From Bacteroidota bacterium (lineage in GTDB: Bacteria; Bacteroidota; Ignavibacteria; Ignavibacteriales; Melioribacteraceae): a DNA stretch of 64,000 bases. The position numbers and the translations under genes are program-made. The DNA lies in the NCBI GenBank assembly GCA_021824635.1, contig JAKAKD010000068.1:26530-90529 (forward strand), read 5' to 3'. The notes beneath the pieces are model-generated. The model had not been told where the DNA came from. It did no database searches and saw only the letters and a program-made list of their open reading frames with translations. Positions 28,637 to 37,343 of this stretch are shown here, in pieces; the first letter of the stretch is position 1, and the number at the start of each line of letters is the position of its first letter.

Positions 28637-29310
28637 CATTCAATAGCGTTGATTTCAATTACAAAAATCAGCCGGTATTTACCGATCTTAATCTTACTGT
28701 GGATCAGGGTGAGTTTGTTTTCATGATCGGCAAAAGCGGAGTAGGAAAAACTACTTTATTGCGGATGATTTTTATGGATCTCTTTCCCGATTCCGGCTAT
28801 GTAGAAGTAGGAGAATATTCATCTGAAACAATAAGAGAAAGTGATCTGCCATATCTTCGGCGTAAAGTGGGGATGATATTTCAAGATTTTCAGCTTTTAT
28901 CGGATAGAAATATTTATGATAATTTAGCATTTGTTCTTCAAGTAACAGGCAACCCGCGCAAAGTAATTAAGAAAAAAGTGATGAACGCTTTGACTGAAGT
29001 TGGTTTGGCTCACAAACAAAAAAATATGCCGCACCAACTTTCGGGCGGAGAAAAACAGCGTGTAGCAATTGCAAGAGCAATGATTAACGACCCTTTCTTA
29101 ATCCTTGCCGATGAACCGACAGGAAATCTCGATCCGGAAACATCCGAAGAAATATTAACTATCTTAAGGAAAATTAATTCTAGAGGAACATCGGTAATAT
29201 TTGCAACACACAATTATGAATTAGTCAGAAAATTCGAATCCAAAATTATAAAACTGGAAGGCGGCAAAGCCGTTAAGGTGTTAATTAAAAGGAAAGGAGA
29301 AAACGACTAA
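28630..29310 (+). CDS. ftsE: Cell division ABC-type ATPase FtsE
   Basis: 226 residues: Walker [12 protein letters not shown] near residue 35, Q-loop [11 protein letters not shown] near 86, signature [15 protein letters not shown] near 137, Walker [13 protein letters not shown] near 158 and a switch histidine in ATHNYEL. The [12 protein letters not shown] segment fits FtsE better than other LolD-like ATPases. ftsX is not next to it; the next gene (adk) is convergent, with stop codons overlapping. Confidence 0.85.
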   Translation: MLTFNSVDFNYKNQPVFTDLNLTVDQGEFVFMIGKSGVGKTTLLRMIFMDLFPDSGYVEVGEYSSETIRESDLPYLRRKVGMIFQDFQLLSDRNIYDNLAFVLQVTGNPRKVIKKKVMNALTEVGLAHKQKNMPHQLSGGEKQRVAIARAMINDPFLILADEPTGNLDPETSEEILTILRKINSRGTSVIFATHNYELVRKFESKIIKLEGGKAVKVLIKRKGEND

Positions 29311-29954
29311 CTCTTTTTTATCTGCGACAAAATTCCTTCGGTTACAACTTCAATTGAACGTGTCCCGTCAATCTCTATTACTCGCAATCTGTTTGTATAG
29401 TAACTGAAAACTTGCGATGTTGTGTCATGATACACTTTTAATCTTCGTTTAATAACTTCTTCATCGTCATCTTTCCGTTTATAATAACTATCACTCGAAT
29501 TGCAAACAGGGCAGACAAAATCATTTTTGTATTCATTCTTCTGAATGATATTTCCGCATTTCGAACAGACTAATCTATTTGACAGGCGGGCAACAATAAC
29601 ATCATCATCTGCATCCAGTTTAACCAGAAATGGTTCTCCGATCTTAAGATCGTGGAAAATAGTATCTAACAATTTTGCTTGATCAATAGTGCGAGGAAAG
29701 CCATCAAGAATAAAACCATTATTACACCGTGTATCTTTCAAAGCGTCTCTAATAATTCCCGCCATAATTTCGTCCGGAACAAGTTCACCTTTTTCCACAA
29801 TTTCTTTAGCCTTTTTACCAAGTTCAGTTTCTCTTTTAATTGCTTCGCGAAGTATATCGCCGGTAGAGATGTGGGCAATACCTAATCTCGATGCTAAAAT
29901 TTTTGCTTGTGTTCCTTTACCAACGCCTGGTGAGCCAAAGATGATAATCTGCAT
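29307..29954 (-). CDS. adk: Adenylate kinase, zinc-LID type
   Basis: P-loop GSPGVGKGTQAK at residues 7-18, GFPRT near 84, and a LID domain with four cysteines (CSKCG near 130 and CPVC near 149) forming a structural zinc site. 215 residues, full length. Its stop overlaps the convergent ftsE stop. Confidence 0.95.
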   Translation of the reverse strand: MQIIIFGSPGVGKGTQAKILASRLGIAHISTGDILREAIKRETELGKKAKEIVEKGELVPDEIMAGIIRDALKDTRCNNGFILDGFPRTIDQAKLLDTIFHDLKIGEPFLVKLDADDDVIVARLSNRLVCSKCGNIIQKNEYKNDFVCPVCNSSDSYYKRKDDDEEVIKRRLKVYHDTTSQVFSYYTNRLRVIEIDGTRSIEVVTEGILSQIKKS

Positions 29955-30039
29955 AGTAATTGATTTTTAAGTGGGAATGATTGTGAATTATTTTCGAAAG
30001 AAAATTAAAGAGAATTGTCAAAAGATGCCAATGAAGTTT

Positions 30040-30510
30040 TCAATTAGGAGAAGTTCTTTTTTGCTGGAAAAATTTTTCTAAAAGGTGTTTTGATTCATCG
30101 GAATAAATGCCTGAAAAAACATTCGGTTTGTGATTATATCTTCCGCTTTCGACTATATTAAAAAGAGAGCCGCACGCGCCGAATTTTGGTTCTAATGTTC
30201 CAAAGTAAAGGTTTTTAATCCGTGAGAGAAGAATTGCGCCACTGCACATTACACAAGGTTCAACGGTTACATATAAATCGCACTCATCAAGAATTTTTGA
30301 ACCGATATGATTCGATGCGGCGGTTATAGCAAGCATTTCTGCGTGTGCTGTTGCATCGTTCAACATTTCAGTTTGATTAAATCCGCGTCCAATAATTTTG
30401 TTTTGATAAACAACAACCGCTCCGATTGGTACTTCGTTTAGTTCAAAAGCTTTTTCAGCTTCTTGAAGTGCGGCAAACATATTTTTGTAGACTTGTTCAG
30501 GGAAAATCAT
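30040..30510 (-). CDS. tadA: tRNA-specific adenosine deaminase
   Basis: Converts A34 to inosine in tRNA-Arg(ACG). The zinc site is complete: HAEMLAI near residue 57 and PCVMCSGA near 88. 156 residues. It lies beside a tRNA-Arg locus that once held a tRNA-Arg(ACG), its substrate, of which only the 3' half remains here. Confidence 0.94.
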   Translation of the reverse strand: MIFPEQVYKNMFAALQEAEKAFELNEVPIGAVVVYQNKIIGRGFNQTEMLNDATAHAEMLAITAASNHIGSKILDECDLYVTVEPCVMCSGAILLSRIKNLYFGTLEPKFGACGSLFNIVESGRYNHKPNVFSGIYSDESKHLLEKFFQQKRTSPN

Positions 30511-30603
30511 AATTATTAATTGATAATTGCGAATTGATAATATTTTAAGATTGTTCTCGATAGTTCGAATTATATTTTAAACGAATAATAATAAATCGAG
30601 TTT

Positions 30604-30821
30604 AATTCTAAATTCTCAATTCTACATTCGCAATTATATTGTACGCCCGGAAGGATTCGAACCCTCAACCCTCAGATCCGAAGTCTGATGCTCTATCCAG
30701 TTGAGCTACGGGCGCATAATAAATGGCGAATTGAAATTTTAGAATTGCGAAATAACAAAAAATGTAGAATCAAAATTATTTATTAACAATTCTAAATTCT
30801 ACATTTGCAATTCAGTTGTAC
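30604..30821. repeat. Duplicated AT-rich flank at the two tRNA-Arg 3' ends
   Basis: A stretch containing AATTCTAAATTCT, then ACATTNGCAATT, then TTGTAC occurs at 30604-30643 and again at 30788-30821, each directly before the 3' end of a tRNA-Arg sequence. A further inverted relative lies at about 30722-30768. This explains most of the non-coding 450 bases between tadA and the integrase apart from the tRNA and the att remnant. Probably a tandem tRNA duplication or dispersed AT-rich repeat. Confidence 0.55.
30642..30715 (-). tRNA. tRNA-Arg (anticodon TCG)
   Basis: Full cloverleaf on the minus strand: acceptor GCGCCCG pairs with CGGGCGT (first pair G-T), D-arm AGCTCAACTGGATAGAGC, anticodon stem TCAGA/TCTGA around loop CTTCGGA, T-arm with TTCGAAT. 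74 bases; CCA is not encoded. Decodes CGA. Confidence 0.93.
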
Positions 30822-30860
30822 ACCCGTAGGGATTCGAACCCCAAACCTTCTGATCCGTAG
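30820..30860 (-). other. attL-type remnant: 3' half of tRNA-Arg(ACG)
   Basis: Read on the minus strand, this is anticodon loop CTACGGA, the 3' anticodon strand TCAGA, variable loop, a full T-arm (TGGGG/CCCTA around TTCGAAT) and the 3' acceptor strand CGGGTGT plus discriminator A. The 5' half is missing: to the right the sequence turns to unrelated DNA leading to an integrase. Breakage in the anticodon loop is a usual crossover point for tyrosine recombinases. It is the chromosomal half-site left when an element inserts; the intact tRNA should be at the far end. Confidence 0.75.
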
Positions 30861-30960
30861 TTATGAATTATGACCTTTTCAGCTTGTTTCCGCAGTATTT
30901 ACGGTCATTTCTTTGTAAAAGTACATACATAGTATAGTCACTATTAAAGGAGAAAATACT

Positions 30961-32073
30961 ATGTTTCTAACCAAAGTTCCAAGATCGAAATACTACCAAA
31001 TCGTTTATTTTGTTAAAGGTAGAAGAACTACTCATTCAACAAAAAAGACTGACGAAAAGGAAGCACTCAAATTTCTTGAGAAATTTCAAAAATCTTTTTC
31101 TAATCCTTCGGGTGCAAAATTTCAAAAAACTTTATCCACACCTAAGAGTGAAAAAATTGAAAAATCTTTATCCACTTTCAAGAGTGAAGCTACTGAAAAA
31201 ACTATAATTAAAAATACGCTTACTCTCACAAAATTCAAAGATGAATTTCTTGAATATGCTAAACCGGTGAAATCTAATAGTTATTATACTTCAATCGCTT
31301 TTGCTTTCAAACAATTCATTTCTTTTTGCGGAGATATTCCTTTGGATAAAGTTGATACCCGCACAGTTGATAAGTTCATCACTTCAACTTTCGCACGGAC
31401 TAAAAGAGGTGCACATCAATATTACAGAACACTTAAAGCGGCTTTTAATAAAGTTCTTGAGTGGGAGTACATTTCAGTAAATCCTTTTTTAAAAGTTAAA
31501 TTTCCCAGAATGGCAAAATCATTTCCCGTTTTTATGTCAGAAGATGAATTGATTGTCATACTAACGAACACACCCTTTCTATATTTGAAAGATATTTTTA
31601 CCGTAGCTTTCTATACCGGCTTGCGGCTTGGAGAACTAACAAATATGCAATGGAATTGGCTCGATTTTTTCCAATCCGGTGGTCAAATAACAGTTAAATG
31701 CTCAAATGAATTTATGACAAAAAGTAAAAAAGAAAGAAATGTTCCAATGTTCGAAAAGGTAAAAACAATTCTTATCAATCGCTTTAACAATTGTCAACAT
31801 TTACCTGATGATGTGGTCTTTTATCGCCTGGAAGGGAAGAAGCTTCTTACTGATTCAATAAGTGGGCTATTCAAGAAAGCCGTAAGAAAATCTCAGCTAA
31901 ATGATAAAATCCATTTTCATACTTTGCGTCATTCCTTTGCCTCCTTACTTGCGCAAAAAGGCGTTTCCTTATATGTCATTAAAGAATTACTAGGGCACGA
32001 GGATTTAGCAACTACGCAAATTTATTCTCACCTCCAACAACAGAATTTGAGAGATGCTGTTAATCTTTTGTAG
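30961..32073 (+). CDS. Tyrosine recombinase / integrase
   Basis: 370 residues. Catalytic residues visible: R222 (TGLRLGE), H320-x-x-R323 in HFHTLRHSF, H346 in LGHED and nucleophile Y355 in QIYSH. A SAM-like core-binding domain covers about 90-185. Residues about 48-85 hold three to four imperfect repeats of a KFQKSLSTPKS-like unit, forming an unusual linker after an N-terminal arm-binding segment (YYQIVYFVKGRRTTHST). Strong ribosome site AAAGGAG. It sits about 100 bases from the tRNA half-site, as expected for the integrase of an island inserted there. Confidence 0.93.
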   Translation: MFLTKVPRSKYYQIVYFVKGRRTTHSTKKTDEKEALKFLEKFQKSFSNPSGAKFQKTLSTPKSEKIEKSLSTFKSEATEKTIIKNTLTLTKFKDEFLEYAKPVKSNSYYTSIAFAFKQFISFCGDIPLDKVDTRTVDKFITSTFARTKRGAHQYYRTLKAAFNKVLEWEYISVNPFLKVKFPRMAKSFPVFMSEDELIVILTNTPFLYLKDIFTVAFYTGLRLGELTNMQWNWLDFFQSGGQITVKCSNEFMTKSKKERNVPMFEKVKTILINRFNNCQHLPDDVVFYRLEGKKLLTDSISGLFKKAVRKSQLNDKIHFHTLRHSFASLLAQKGVSLYVIKELLGHEDLATTQIYSHLQQQNLRDAVNLL

Positions 32074-32115
32074 TAACTTAAAACTCAAACCTGCCCGTCA
32101 TTTTTGAGGTGGGTT

Positions 32116-32166
32116 TATAGTCACCTCCAGCTACAAAATATGAGGGATGCTGTAAGTTTGTTATGA
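32116..32166 (+). pseudogene. Remnant of a second integrase C-terminus
   Basis: These 51 bases read YSHLQLQNMRDAVSLL and a stop, nearly repeating the last 16 codons of the intact integrase 43 bases upstream (YSHLQQQNLRDAVNLL). The similarity starts exactly at the catalytic Tyr codon. Nothing recombinase-like precedes it in frame. Confidence 0.75.
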
Positions 32167-32169
32167 ACC

Positions 32170-32197
32170 AAAAGGGCTCGAATCCTCAAGCCCTTTT
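32170..32197 (+). terminator. Intrinsic terminator after the integrase region
   Basis: Perfect 9-base arms AAAAGGGCT / AGCCCTTTT around a 10-base loop, then AT-rich sequence. Follows the integrase remnant. The remaining bases to 32333 are AT-rich with no feature I can support. Confidence 0.75.
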
Positions 32198-32333
32198 ATA
32201 TTTATTTTTGCGATATCTATATTTTTAATAAGATTATTCAAAAAAGAATCACATTTTATTCCCCCCTTATTTATCCCACTCCGCATGACCCCGCTCTTAT
32301 TAAATTCAATTTAATATATTTTTATATATCTTA

Positions 32334-33230
32334 CTATGGACACTTCTCGCAATTATTCGTTTCGGATTCTAGTTCCAATTGAATTGTTGGGTGATCGATT
32401 CCGAAGTCTTTATGCAATTTTGTATTAATAGTTTCCACAAATTTATTATTAGTTGGAAAGTCTTTTAATACTATATGAACGGATAAGGCAGTTTCCGTAG
32501 TGCTCATTCCCCAAATGTGTAAATCATGAATATCTTTAACAATGGGGAAAGATTTCAAATATTGCTTCACTTTTGATACATTGATTTTATTCGGCACTGC
32601 GTCCATTGAGAGCATAAATGATTCCTTCAAAAGTCCCCAGGTACCGATTGTAATTACAAAAACGATAAGCAAACTTATTGCCGGATCGAGCCACAGCCAA
32701 TTTGTATAAATTATAACCAAACCGGCAGCAACAACGCCAAGCGAAACTCCGGCATCAGCAGCCATGTGCATGAATGCACCTTTAATGTTTATATCGTTCT
32801 CTTTTCCTTTTAAAAAGAGAAGCGCCGTAAGCGAGTTTATCACCACTCCAATCCCGGCAACGATCATCATGGTTGTTCCGCCAATTGGTTGCGGTTCAAT
32901 TATTTTTCGTATCGCTTCAATTGAAATTGCCCCAACGGCTATTAAAAGAATTATCGCGTTGAAAAATGCAGCAAGGATAGTTGATTTTCTTAACCCATAT
33001 GTTCTTCTATTTGTAGTAGACGATCTTGCAAGGTAAGACGCTCCCCATGCAAGCAGCAATCCTAAAACATCACTTAAATTGTGACCGGCATCGGCAATCA
33101 ATGCCATCGAATTTATTCTCAAACCGAAAACAAACTCAACAATAATGTAGATTACATTTAAGATGATTCCGAAAGCAAATGCTTTGTTGTAATCAATTTG
33201 CACGTGTGTATGATTATGATTGTGTTCCAT
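32334..33230 (-). CDS. czcD: Cation diffusion facilitator (CzcD/ZitB-like zinc exporter)
   Basis: 298 residues, six helices. Histidine-rich N-terminus (MEHNHNHTHVQ). Zinc transport site residues HxxxD appear as LIADAGHNLSD in helix 2 and HMAADAGVS in helix 5. The cytoplasmic C-terminal domain (about 210-290) has DIHDLHIWGMS with metal-binding histidines, and the protein ends in a CEKCP tail. Moves Zn, Co or Cd out of the cytoplasm by proton exchange. Last gene of the minus-strand metal block. Confidence 0.9.
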   Translation of the reverse strand: MEHNHNHTHVQIDYNKAFAFGIILNVIYIIVEFVFGLRINSMALIADAGHNLSDVLGLLLAWGASYLARSSTTNRRTYGLRKSTILAAFFNAIILLIAVGAISIEAIRKIIEPQPIGGTTMMIVAGIGVVINSLTALLFLKGKENDINIKGAFMHMAADAGVSLGVVAAGLVIIYTNWLWLDPAISLLIVFVITIGTWGLLKESFMLSMDAVPNKINVSKVKQYLKSFPIVKDIHDLHIWGMSTTETALSVHIVLKDFPTNNKFVETINTKLHKDFGIDHPTIQLELESETNNCEKCP

Positions 33231-33270
33231 ATAAATATCTAATTTTATTTATCTGATGTCAAAACCATCA

Positions 33271-33909
33271 CTAACTTATAAAATATCCTGCTATTCCAAG
33301 AACTATTAACAGAATTCCCGTAATTGTTTTTTCGTGATGTTCGAGAAAGTGAGATTTGATTTTTTTCACTCCTTTCATTCCAAGCCAGACAAGCAGAAGC
33401 ATTCCCGAAATTGTGATGACCGTATAAATAACAGAAACAGTGATAATTCCTGTCCAGCCAAGTTTACTTGCAACAAAAAAGTAAGCTTCAATTTCAAGAC
33501 ACGGGGAGAAGAACATCGAGATTGTTAGTGTAAGAATTATTGCGGTTGTCGTTTTCTTTTTCACTTCATCAATATTAATTTCGTGAGAATGATGATGATG
33601 CTTGTTATCCTTCATGCTTAAGATGAGATAAATGATTCCAAGAAGTATCAGTATACCCGGTGCAATTACGCCAACGATAAAAGAATAAGAACCGGATAAT
33701 TTGTATCCAAAAAATCCAACTATTATTCCAATTATTATTGTGCTAAGCGTATGAGCAAAGCCCGCAATTGCTGTTATCCCTAAGGTTGTCTTCTCATTCC
33801 ACTTTTCCGCTTTTGAAAGCGCAACTAACGGTATCCAGTGATTTGGTATTGATGCGTGAACGATGCTGAGTAAAAACGCACCTATTATTATTTGTGATAA
33901 ACCGGTCAT
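33271..33909 (-). CDS. Predicted metal-transport membrane protein
   Basis: 212 residues with six helices and a central histidine cluster NKHHHHSHE at about 103-111 in a cytoplasmic or periplasmic loop. Helix 1 contains SIVHASIPNHWIPL and helix 4 FFSPCLEIEAYF, a conserved-looking polar set that resembles NicO/HupE-like permeases without matching the classic nickel HxxxxD signature. Between a zinc ATPase and a CDF exporter, so metal export or insertion is likely; specificity unknown. Confidence 0.55.
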   Translation of the reverse strand: MTGLSQIIIGAFLLSIVHASIPNHWIPLVALSKAEKWNEKTTLGITAIAGFAHTLSTIIIGIIVGFFGYKLSGSYSFIVGVIAPGILILLGIIYLILSMKDNKHHHHSHEINIDEVKKKTTTAIILTLTISMFFSPCLEIEAYFFVASKLGWTGIITVSVIYTVITISGMLLLVWLGMKGVKKIKSHFLEHHEKTITGILLIVLGIAGYFIS

Positions 33910-33952
33910 TCTAAAAGTCCTAAAAATTGTTTTTTGATATAGTTCTTATTTT

Positions 33953-36076
33953 TCATTTCATCACTCTCATTGCATTTAGTATCGCAATTATTGCAACGCC
34001 CATATCTCCGAATACAGCTTCCCACATTGTTGCAATCCCAAATGCGCCAAGAAGAATGAAGAATAATTTTACTCCCATTGCAAAGCCGATATTTTGCCAA
34101 ACTATTTTTCTTGTTCTCTTTGCTACATTAATTGCGGATACAACTTGCAAAGGTGAGTCGGTCATAAGAACAACGTCCGCAGTTTCAACAGCGGCATCTG
34201 AACCGAGAGCACCCATAGCAATTCCTACATCTGCACGTGCAATCACGGGAGCGTCATTTATTCCATCGCCTACGAAAGCAACTTTATTTCCTTTAGCAGT
34301 GGTTTGTATTATTTGCTCAATGTGATTTACTTTATCCTCCGGAAGTAATTCATAATAGTATTTGTCTATTCCCAATTTCTTTGCAAAAGTTTCAGCTGCC
34401 GTTTTGTTATCTCCGGTTAGCATAACAGTATTAATATTTTTTTCTTTCAGCAAACGAATTGTTTCTATTGCATCATTTTTTAGTGTGTCGGATATGATGA
34501 TATATCCGGCATAAACAGAATTAACTGCGATGTGAATCACTGTTCCTTCAGCATCACATTTATCGTGCTGAATATTTTCTAAGTGAAGAAGTTTATCATT
34601 CCCAACAATAACTTGTTGTCCGTTTACTTTTGCACTAATTCCTTTACCGCTTATTTCTTGAACATCGCTAATCGATCCTTGATCAATCTTTCCCGAAGGG
34701 ACAAGTTTTCCGTATGCTTCAATCACAGATTTCGCTATCGGGTGATTTGAATGCGATTCCGCATAAGCAGCAAATCTCAACAATTCTTCTTTGTCAAATC
34801 CGTTTTTCACAACAACGTCAGCTACTTTGAATTCGCCTTTTGTTAACGTTCCTGTTTTATCAAAAACTACTGTCTTAACTTTTGTTAGAGCATCCAAATA
34901 GTTAGAACCTTTTACCAGAATTCCTCTGCGGGAAGCGCCGCCGATTCCGCCGAAGTATCCAAGAGGAATGCTAATTACCAAAGCGCAAGGACAAGAAATT
35001 ACAAGCACCACCAACGCTCTATAAATCCAGTCGGTAAAAGTCTGTCCTGCAAAAAATAACGGTGGAATTACGGCAAGTAACAGTGCGCCAAATACAACAA
35101 CCGGTGTATAGTATCTTGCAAAGGTCGTAATGAACTTTTCCGTCTCTGCTTTTTTAGAGGAAGCATTTTCAACAAGCTCCAGAATTCTTGATATGGATGA
35201 CTCACTAAATAATTTTGTAACTGTAATAGTCAGTAGTCCGGATTGATTTATCATTCCCGCTAAGACTATCTCTTTTTCTTTAACTTTTCTTGGAACGCTT
35301 TCGCCGGTTAACGCAGACGTATCCATAAAAGAATTCCCTTCAGTGATTTCTCCATCCAAAGGGATTTTTTCTCCGACTTTAACTAAAATTAATTCACCGA
35401 CTTTTACACTTTCCGGGGAAACCTTCTTGACATCTCCATTGCTTTTTAGATTTGCGTATTCCGGTTTTATCTCCAATAATGCTTTAATTGATTTTCTTGA
35501 ACGGTTGACGGCAATATCCTGGAATAATTCTCCAACAACATAAAACAACATTACCGTTACTGCTTCCGGCATTTCATCAATAGCAATTGCGCCGAGTGTT
35601 GCAATCGTCATTAAAAAATGCTCGTTAAAGACTTGTCCTTTTAAAATATTTTTTACAGCACTAATTATAACTTTCCATCCGCTCAATAAATAAGCTGTTA
35701 AAAAGATTGTTAGCTCGAGAACACGGTAAGGAGTGTTATGGATCTCTTTCTCAAAGATGAGTCCGAGCCCAAGAAGTAACACTGTTAAAACTATCTTAAC
35801 AATTGCAGTTTTATTCTCTTTCCAAAGCGACAAGTCAATTCCATTTGGAGAGGAAAGTATTTTCTTATCTTCCTCTTCAATCAGTTCCACCTCCGGCTCT
35901 ATATCTTTGATTTTCTTTTTCACAGATTCGATGTTGTCTGTATCTATAAGCAGCGAAGAGTTAGCAAAATTCACTGAACAAGATTTCACTCCTTCCATCT
36001 TCGAAAGTCCGTCTTCAATTTTTGCTGCACAAGAAGCACAGTCAATGTTTTTTAGTTGATATTTTTTCATAAGCAT
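33953..36076 (-). CDS. zntA: P1B-2-type Zn/Cd/Pb-exporting ATPase
   Basis: 707 residues. One N-terminal heavy-metal domain with CASC (C13, C16), eight helices, transport motif C362-P-C364 in CPCALVISIPL, phosphorylation D406 in DKTGTLTKG, SNHPIAK in the nucleotide domain and GDGINDAPV. The last helices carry the P1B-2 lysine (MGVKLFF) and aspartate (VFGDMGV), which indicate Zn/Cd/Pb rather than Cu. Start at 36076 or at the second Met two codons later. A broken copy of its N-terminus lies at 40691-40733. Confidence 0.93.
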   Translation of the reverse strand: MLMKKYQLKNIDCASCAAKIEDGLSKMEGVKSCSVNFANSSLLIDTDNIESVKKKIKDIEPEVELIEEEDKKILSSPNGIDLSLWKENKTAIVKIVLTVLLLGLGLIFEKEIHNTPYRVLELTIFLTAYLLSGWKVIISAVKNILKGQVFNEHFLMTIATLGAIAIDEMPEAVTVMLFYVVGELFQDIAVNRSRKSIKALLEIKPEYANLKSNGDVKKVSPESVKVGELILVKVGEKIPLDGEITEGNSFMDTSALTGESVPRKVKEKEIVLAGMINQSGLLTITVTKLFSESSISRILELVENASSKKAETEKFITTFARYYTPVVVFGALLLAVIPPLFFAGQTFTDWIYRALVVLVISCPCALVISIPLGYFGGIGGASRRGILVKGSNYLDALTKVKTVVFDKTGTLTKGEFKVADVVVKNGFDKEELLRFAAYAESHSNHPIAKSVIEAYGKLVPSGKIDQGSISDVQEISGKGISAKVNGQQVIVGNDKLLHLENIQHDKCDAEGTVIHIAVNSVYAGYIIISDTLKNDAIETIRLLKEKNINTVMLTGDNKTAAETFAKKLGIDKYYYELLPEDKVNHIEQIIQTTAKGNKVAFVGDGINDAPVIARADVGIAMGALGSDAAVETADVVLMTDSPLQVVSAINVAKRTRKIVWQNIGFAMGVKLFFILLGAFGIATMWEAVFGDMGVAIIAILNAMRVMK

Positions 36077-36122
36077 ATTCTTTATTTCATTTTGGTAGAA
36101 TATTTCAGAAGATTATAAGTTT

Positions 36123-36512
36123 TTACAATGAATCGATCACTTTCTTCAATTTACCTTGTATTGTCGCAGCTATTTCAGCAAGATTATCATTCTTTACTGC
36201 CTGCATAGATACAATTGGATTAATCGCAGCAACAATATTATACGGCTTAAAATCCACATCGAGCTTTTTCTTAAGTGTTGCTTTAACGTCAATTTCTGTC
36301 AGCACTCCAAATCCTTCTTTCTTTAATTCTTCGGTTACTTTTTCAATTGCTTCCTCGTAACCGAGATTAACTACTTTCGAGAATCCATAATTTGTTTGTT
36401 TTACGGAATCACTTTTCTTCGTTTGATCTTGCCCAAATAAAGTTAAAGATACAAACAGAGTTGCAATCACTATTACAGTTCCAATAAACCATTTTTTATT
36501 TAAGGATAACAT
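36123..36512 (-). CDS. DUF302 protein with signal peptide and internal deletion
   Basis: 129 residues: N-terminal hydrophobic export signal (about 8-27), then a sequence nearly identical to the next DUF302 gene except that 38 residues are missing between PYNI and VAAINP. The lost part holds the family's GACNP and LPCNV core motifs. The frame is kept. The product would be a secreted, shortened variant; function unknown, and it may be non-functional or specialised. Confidence 0.75.
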   Translation of the reverse strand: MLSLNKKWFIGTVIVIATLFVSLTLFGQDQTKKSDSVKQTNYGFSKVVNLGYEEAIEKVTEELKKEGFGVLTEIDVKATLKKKLDVDFKPYNIVAAINPIVSMQAVKNDNLAEIAATIQGKLKKVIDSL

Positions 36513-36652
36513 TGTATTACTCCTTCTTTTGAATTTATTATTTGATATTATTGAACATAGTAAATCATTTTGCTTAAGTTCTTAGAGCATAATAAATAAT
36601 ACTTACTCCAAACTATCACGAAGTAAGGAGAATAAATTGCATTTAGAATTTC

Positions 36653-37048
36653 TTATAAACTTTCAATTATTTTTTTCAATTTGCTTTGTATAGTATCCGC
36701 TACTTCACCAAGTGTTTCATTCTTTACTGCTTGCATCGATGCAATCGGATCTATCGCAGCAACAACTGTTTCGCTTTTGTCATTCACATAAACGATAACA
36801 TTGCAAGGCAGCATCAATCCAATTTGTTCTTCTGACTGTAAAGCTTTGTATGCAAACGGCGGATTACAAGCACCAAGTATCTTGTATGGTCTGAAATCAA
36901 CATCGAGCTTTTTCTTCAATGTTTCCTTAACATCAATTTCAGTCAGCACGCCGAAACCTTCTTTCTTTAACTCTTCGGTTACTTTTTCAATTGCTTCATC
37001 ATAACCGAGATTAACTATTTTTGAGAAACCATAATTTGTTTGGTCCAT
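36653..37048 (-). CDS. DUF302 domain protein, full length
   Basis: 131 residues, cytoplasmic (no signal peptide). Conserved core GACNPPFAYKALQ near residue 60 and LMLPCNVIVY near 78. Strong AAGGAGA ribosome site. DUF302 proteins often accompany metal and sulfur stress genes, but a biochemical role is not established. Paralogue of the upstream-facing gene at 36123. Confidence 0.85.
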   Translation of the reverse strand: MDQTNYGFSKIVNLGYDEAIEKVTEELKKEGFGVLTEIDVKETLKKKLDVDFRPYKILGACNPPFAYKALQSEEQIGLMLPCNVIVYVNDKSETVVAAIDPIASMQAVKNETLGEVADTIQSKLKKIIESL

Positions 37049-37071
37049 TTTATGTCTCCTTTTTATTGTTC

Positions 37072-37326
37072 TTACGACTCCAAATCCTTTTTTCTTTTCG
37101 TAAACTCTTCTGTATCTATTTCTCCTTTTGCATACCTTCGCTTGAGGATATCTAAAGCGGTTTCTTCTTTTCTACCTACTTCCGCAGATCGATTTGTTAA
37201 GTTAGAAATGAGTCGGAATATGGCGTAAATAATCACTGCCCAAAAAACGAGTCCGATTATCATACCGAATGGTCCTCCGAAAAAATATCCAGGACCCCAC
37301 CCCCAGGAACAACCTGAATTCCACAT
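37072..37326 (-). CDS. Small SHOCT-domain membrane protein
   Basis: 84 residues: a Gly/Trp-rich start (WNSGCSWGWGPGYFFGG), one membrane helix (about 20-42) and a C-terminal SHOCT motif ALDILKRRYAKGEIDTEEF. This architecture is common beside metal-efflux genes; function unknown. GGAG ribosome site in front. Confidence 0.85.
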   Translation of the reverse strand: MWNSGCSWGWGPGYFFGGPFGMIIGLVFWAVIIYAIFRLISNLTNRSAEVGRKEETALDILKRRYAKGEIDTEEFTKRKKDLES

Positions 37327-37343
37327 TGTAATTTCTCCTATTT

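Noticed and set aside
30820..30860. A second functional tRNA-Arg
   Set aside because: Only anticodon loop to 3' end is present; the D-arm and 5' acceptor strand are missing.
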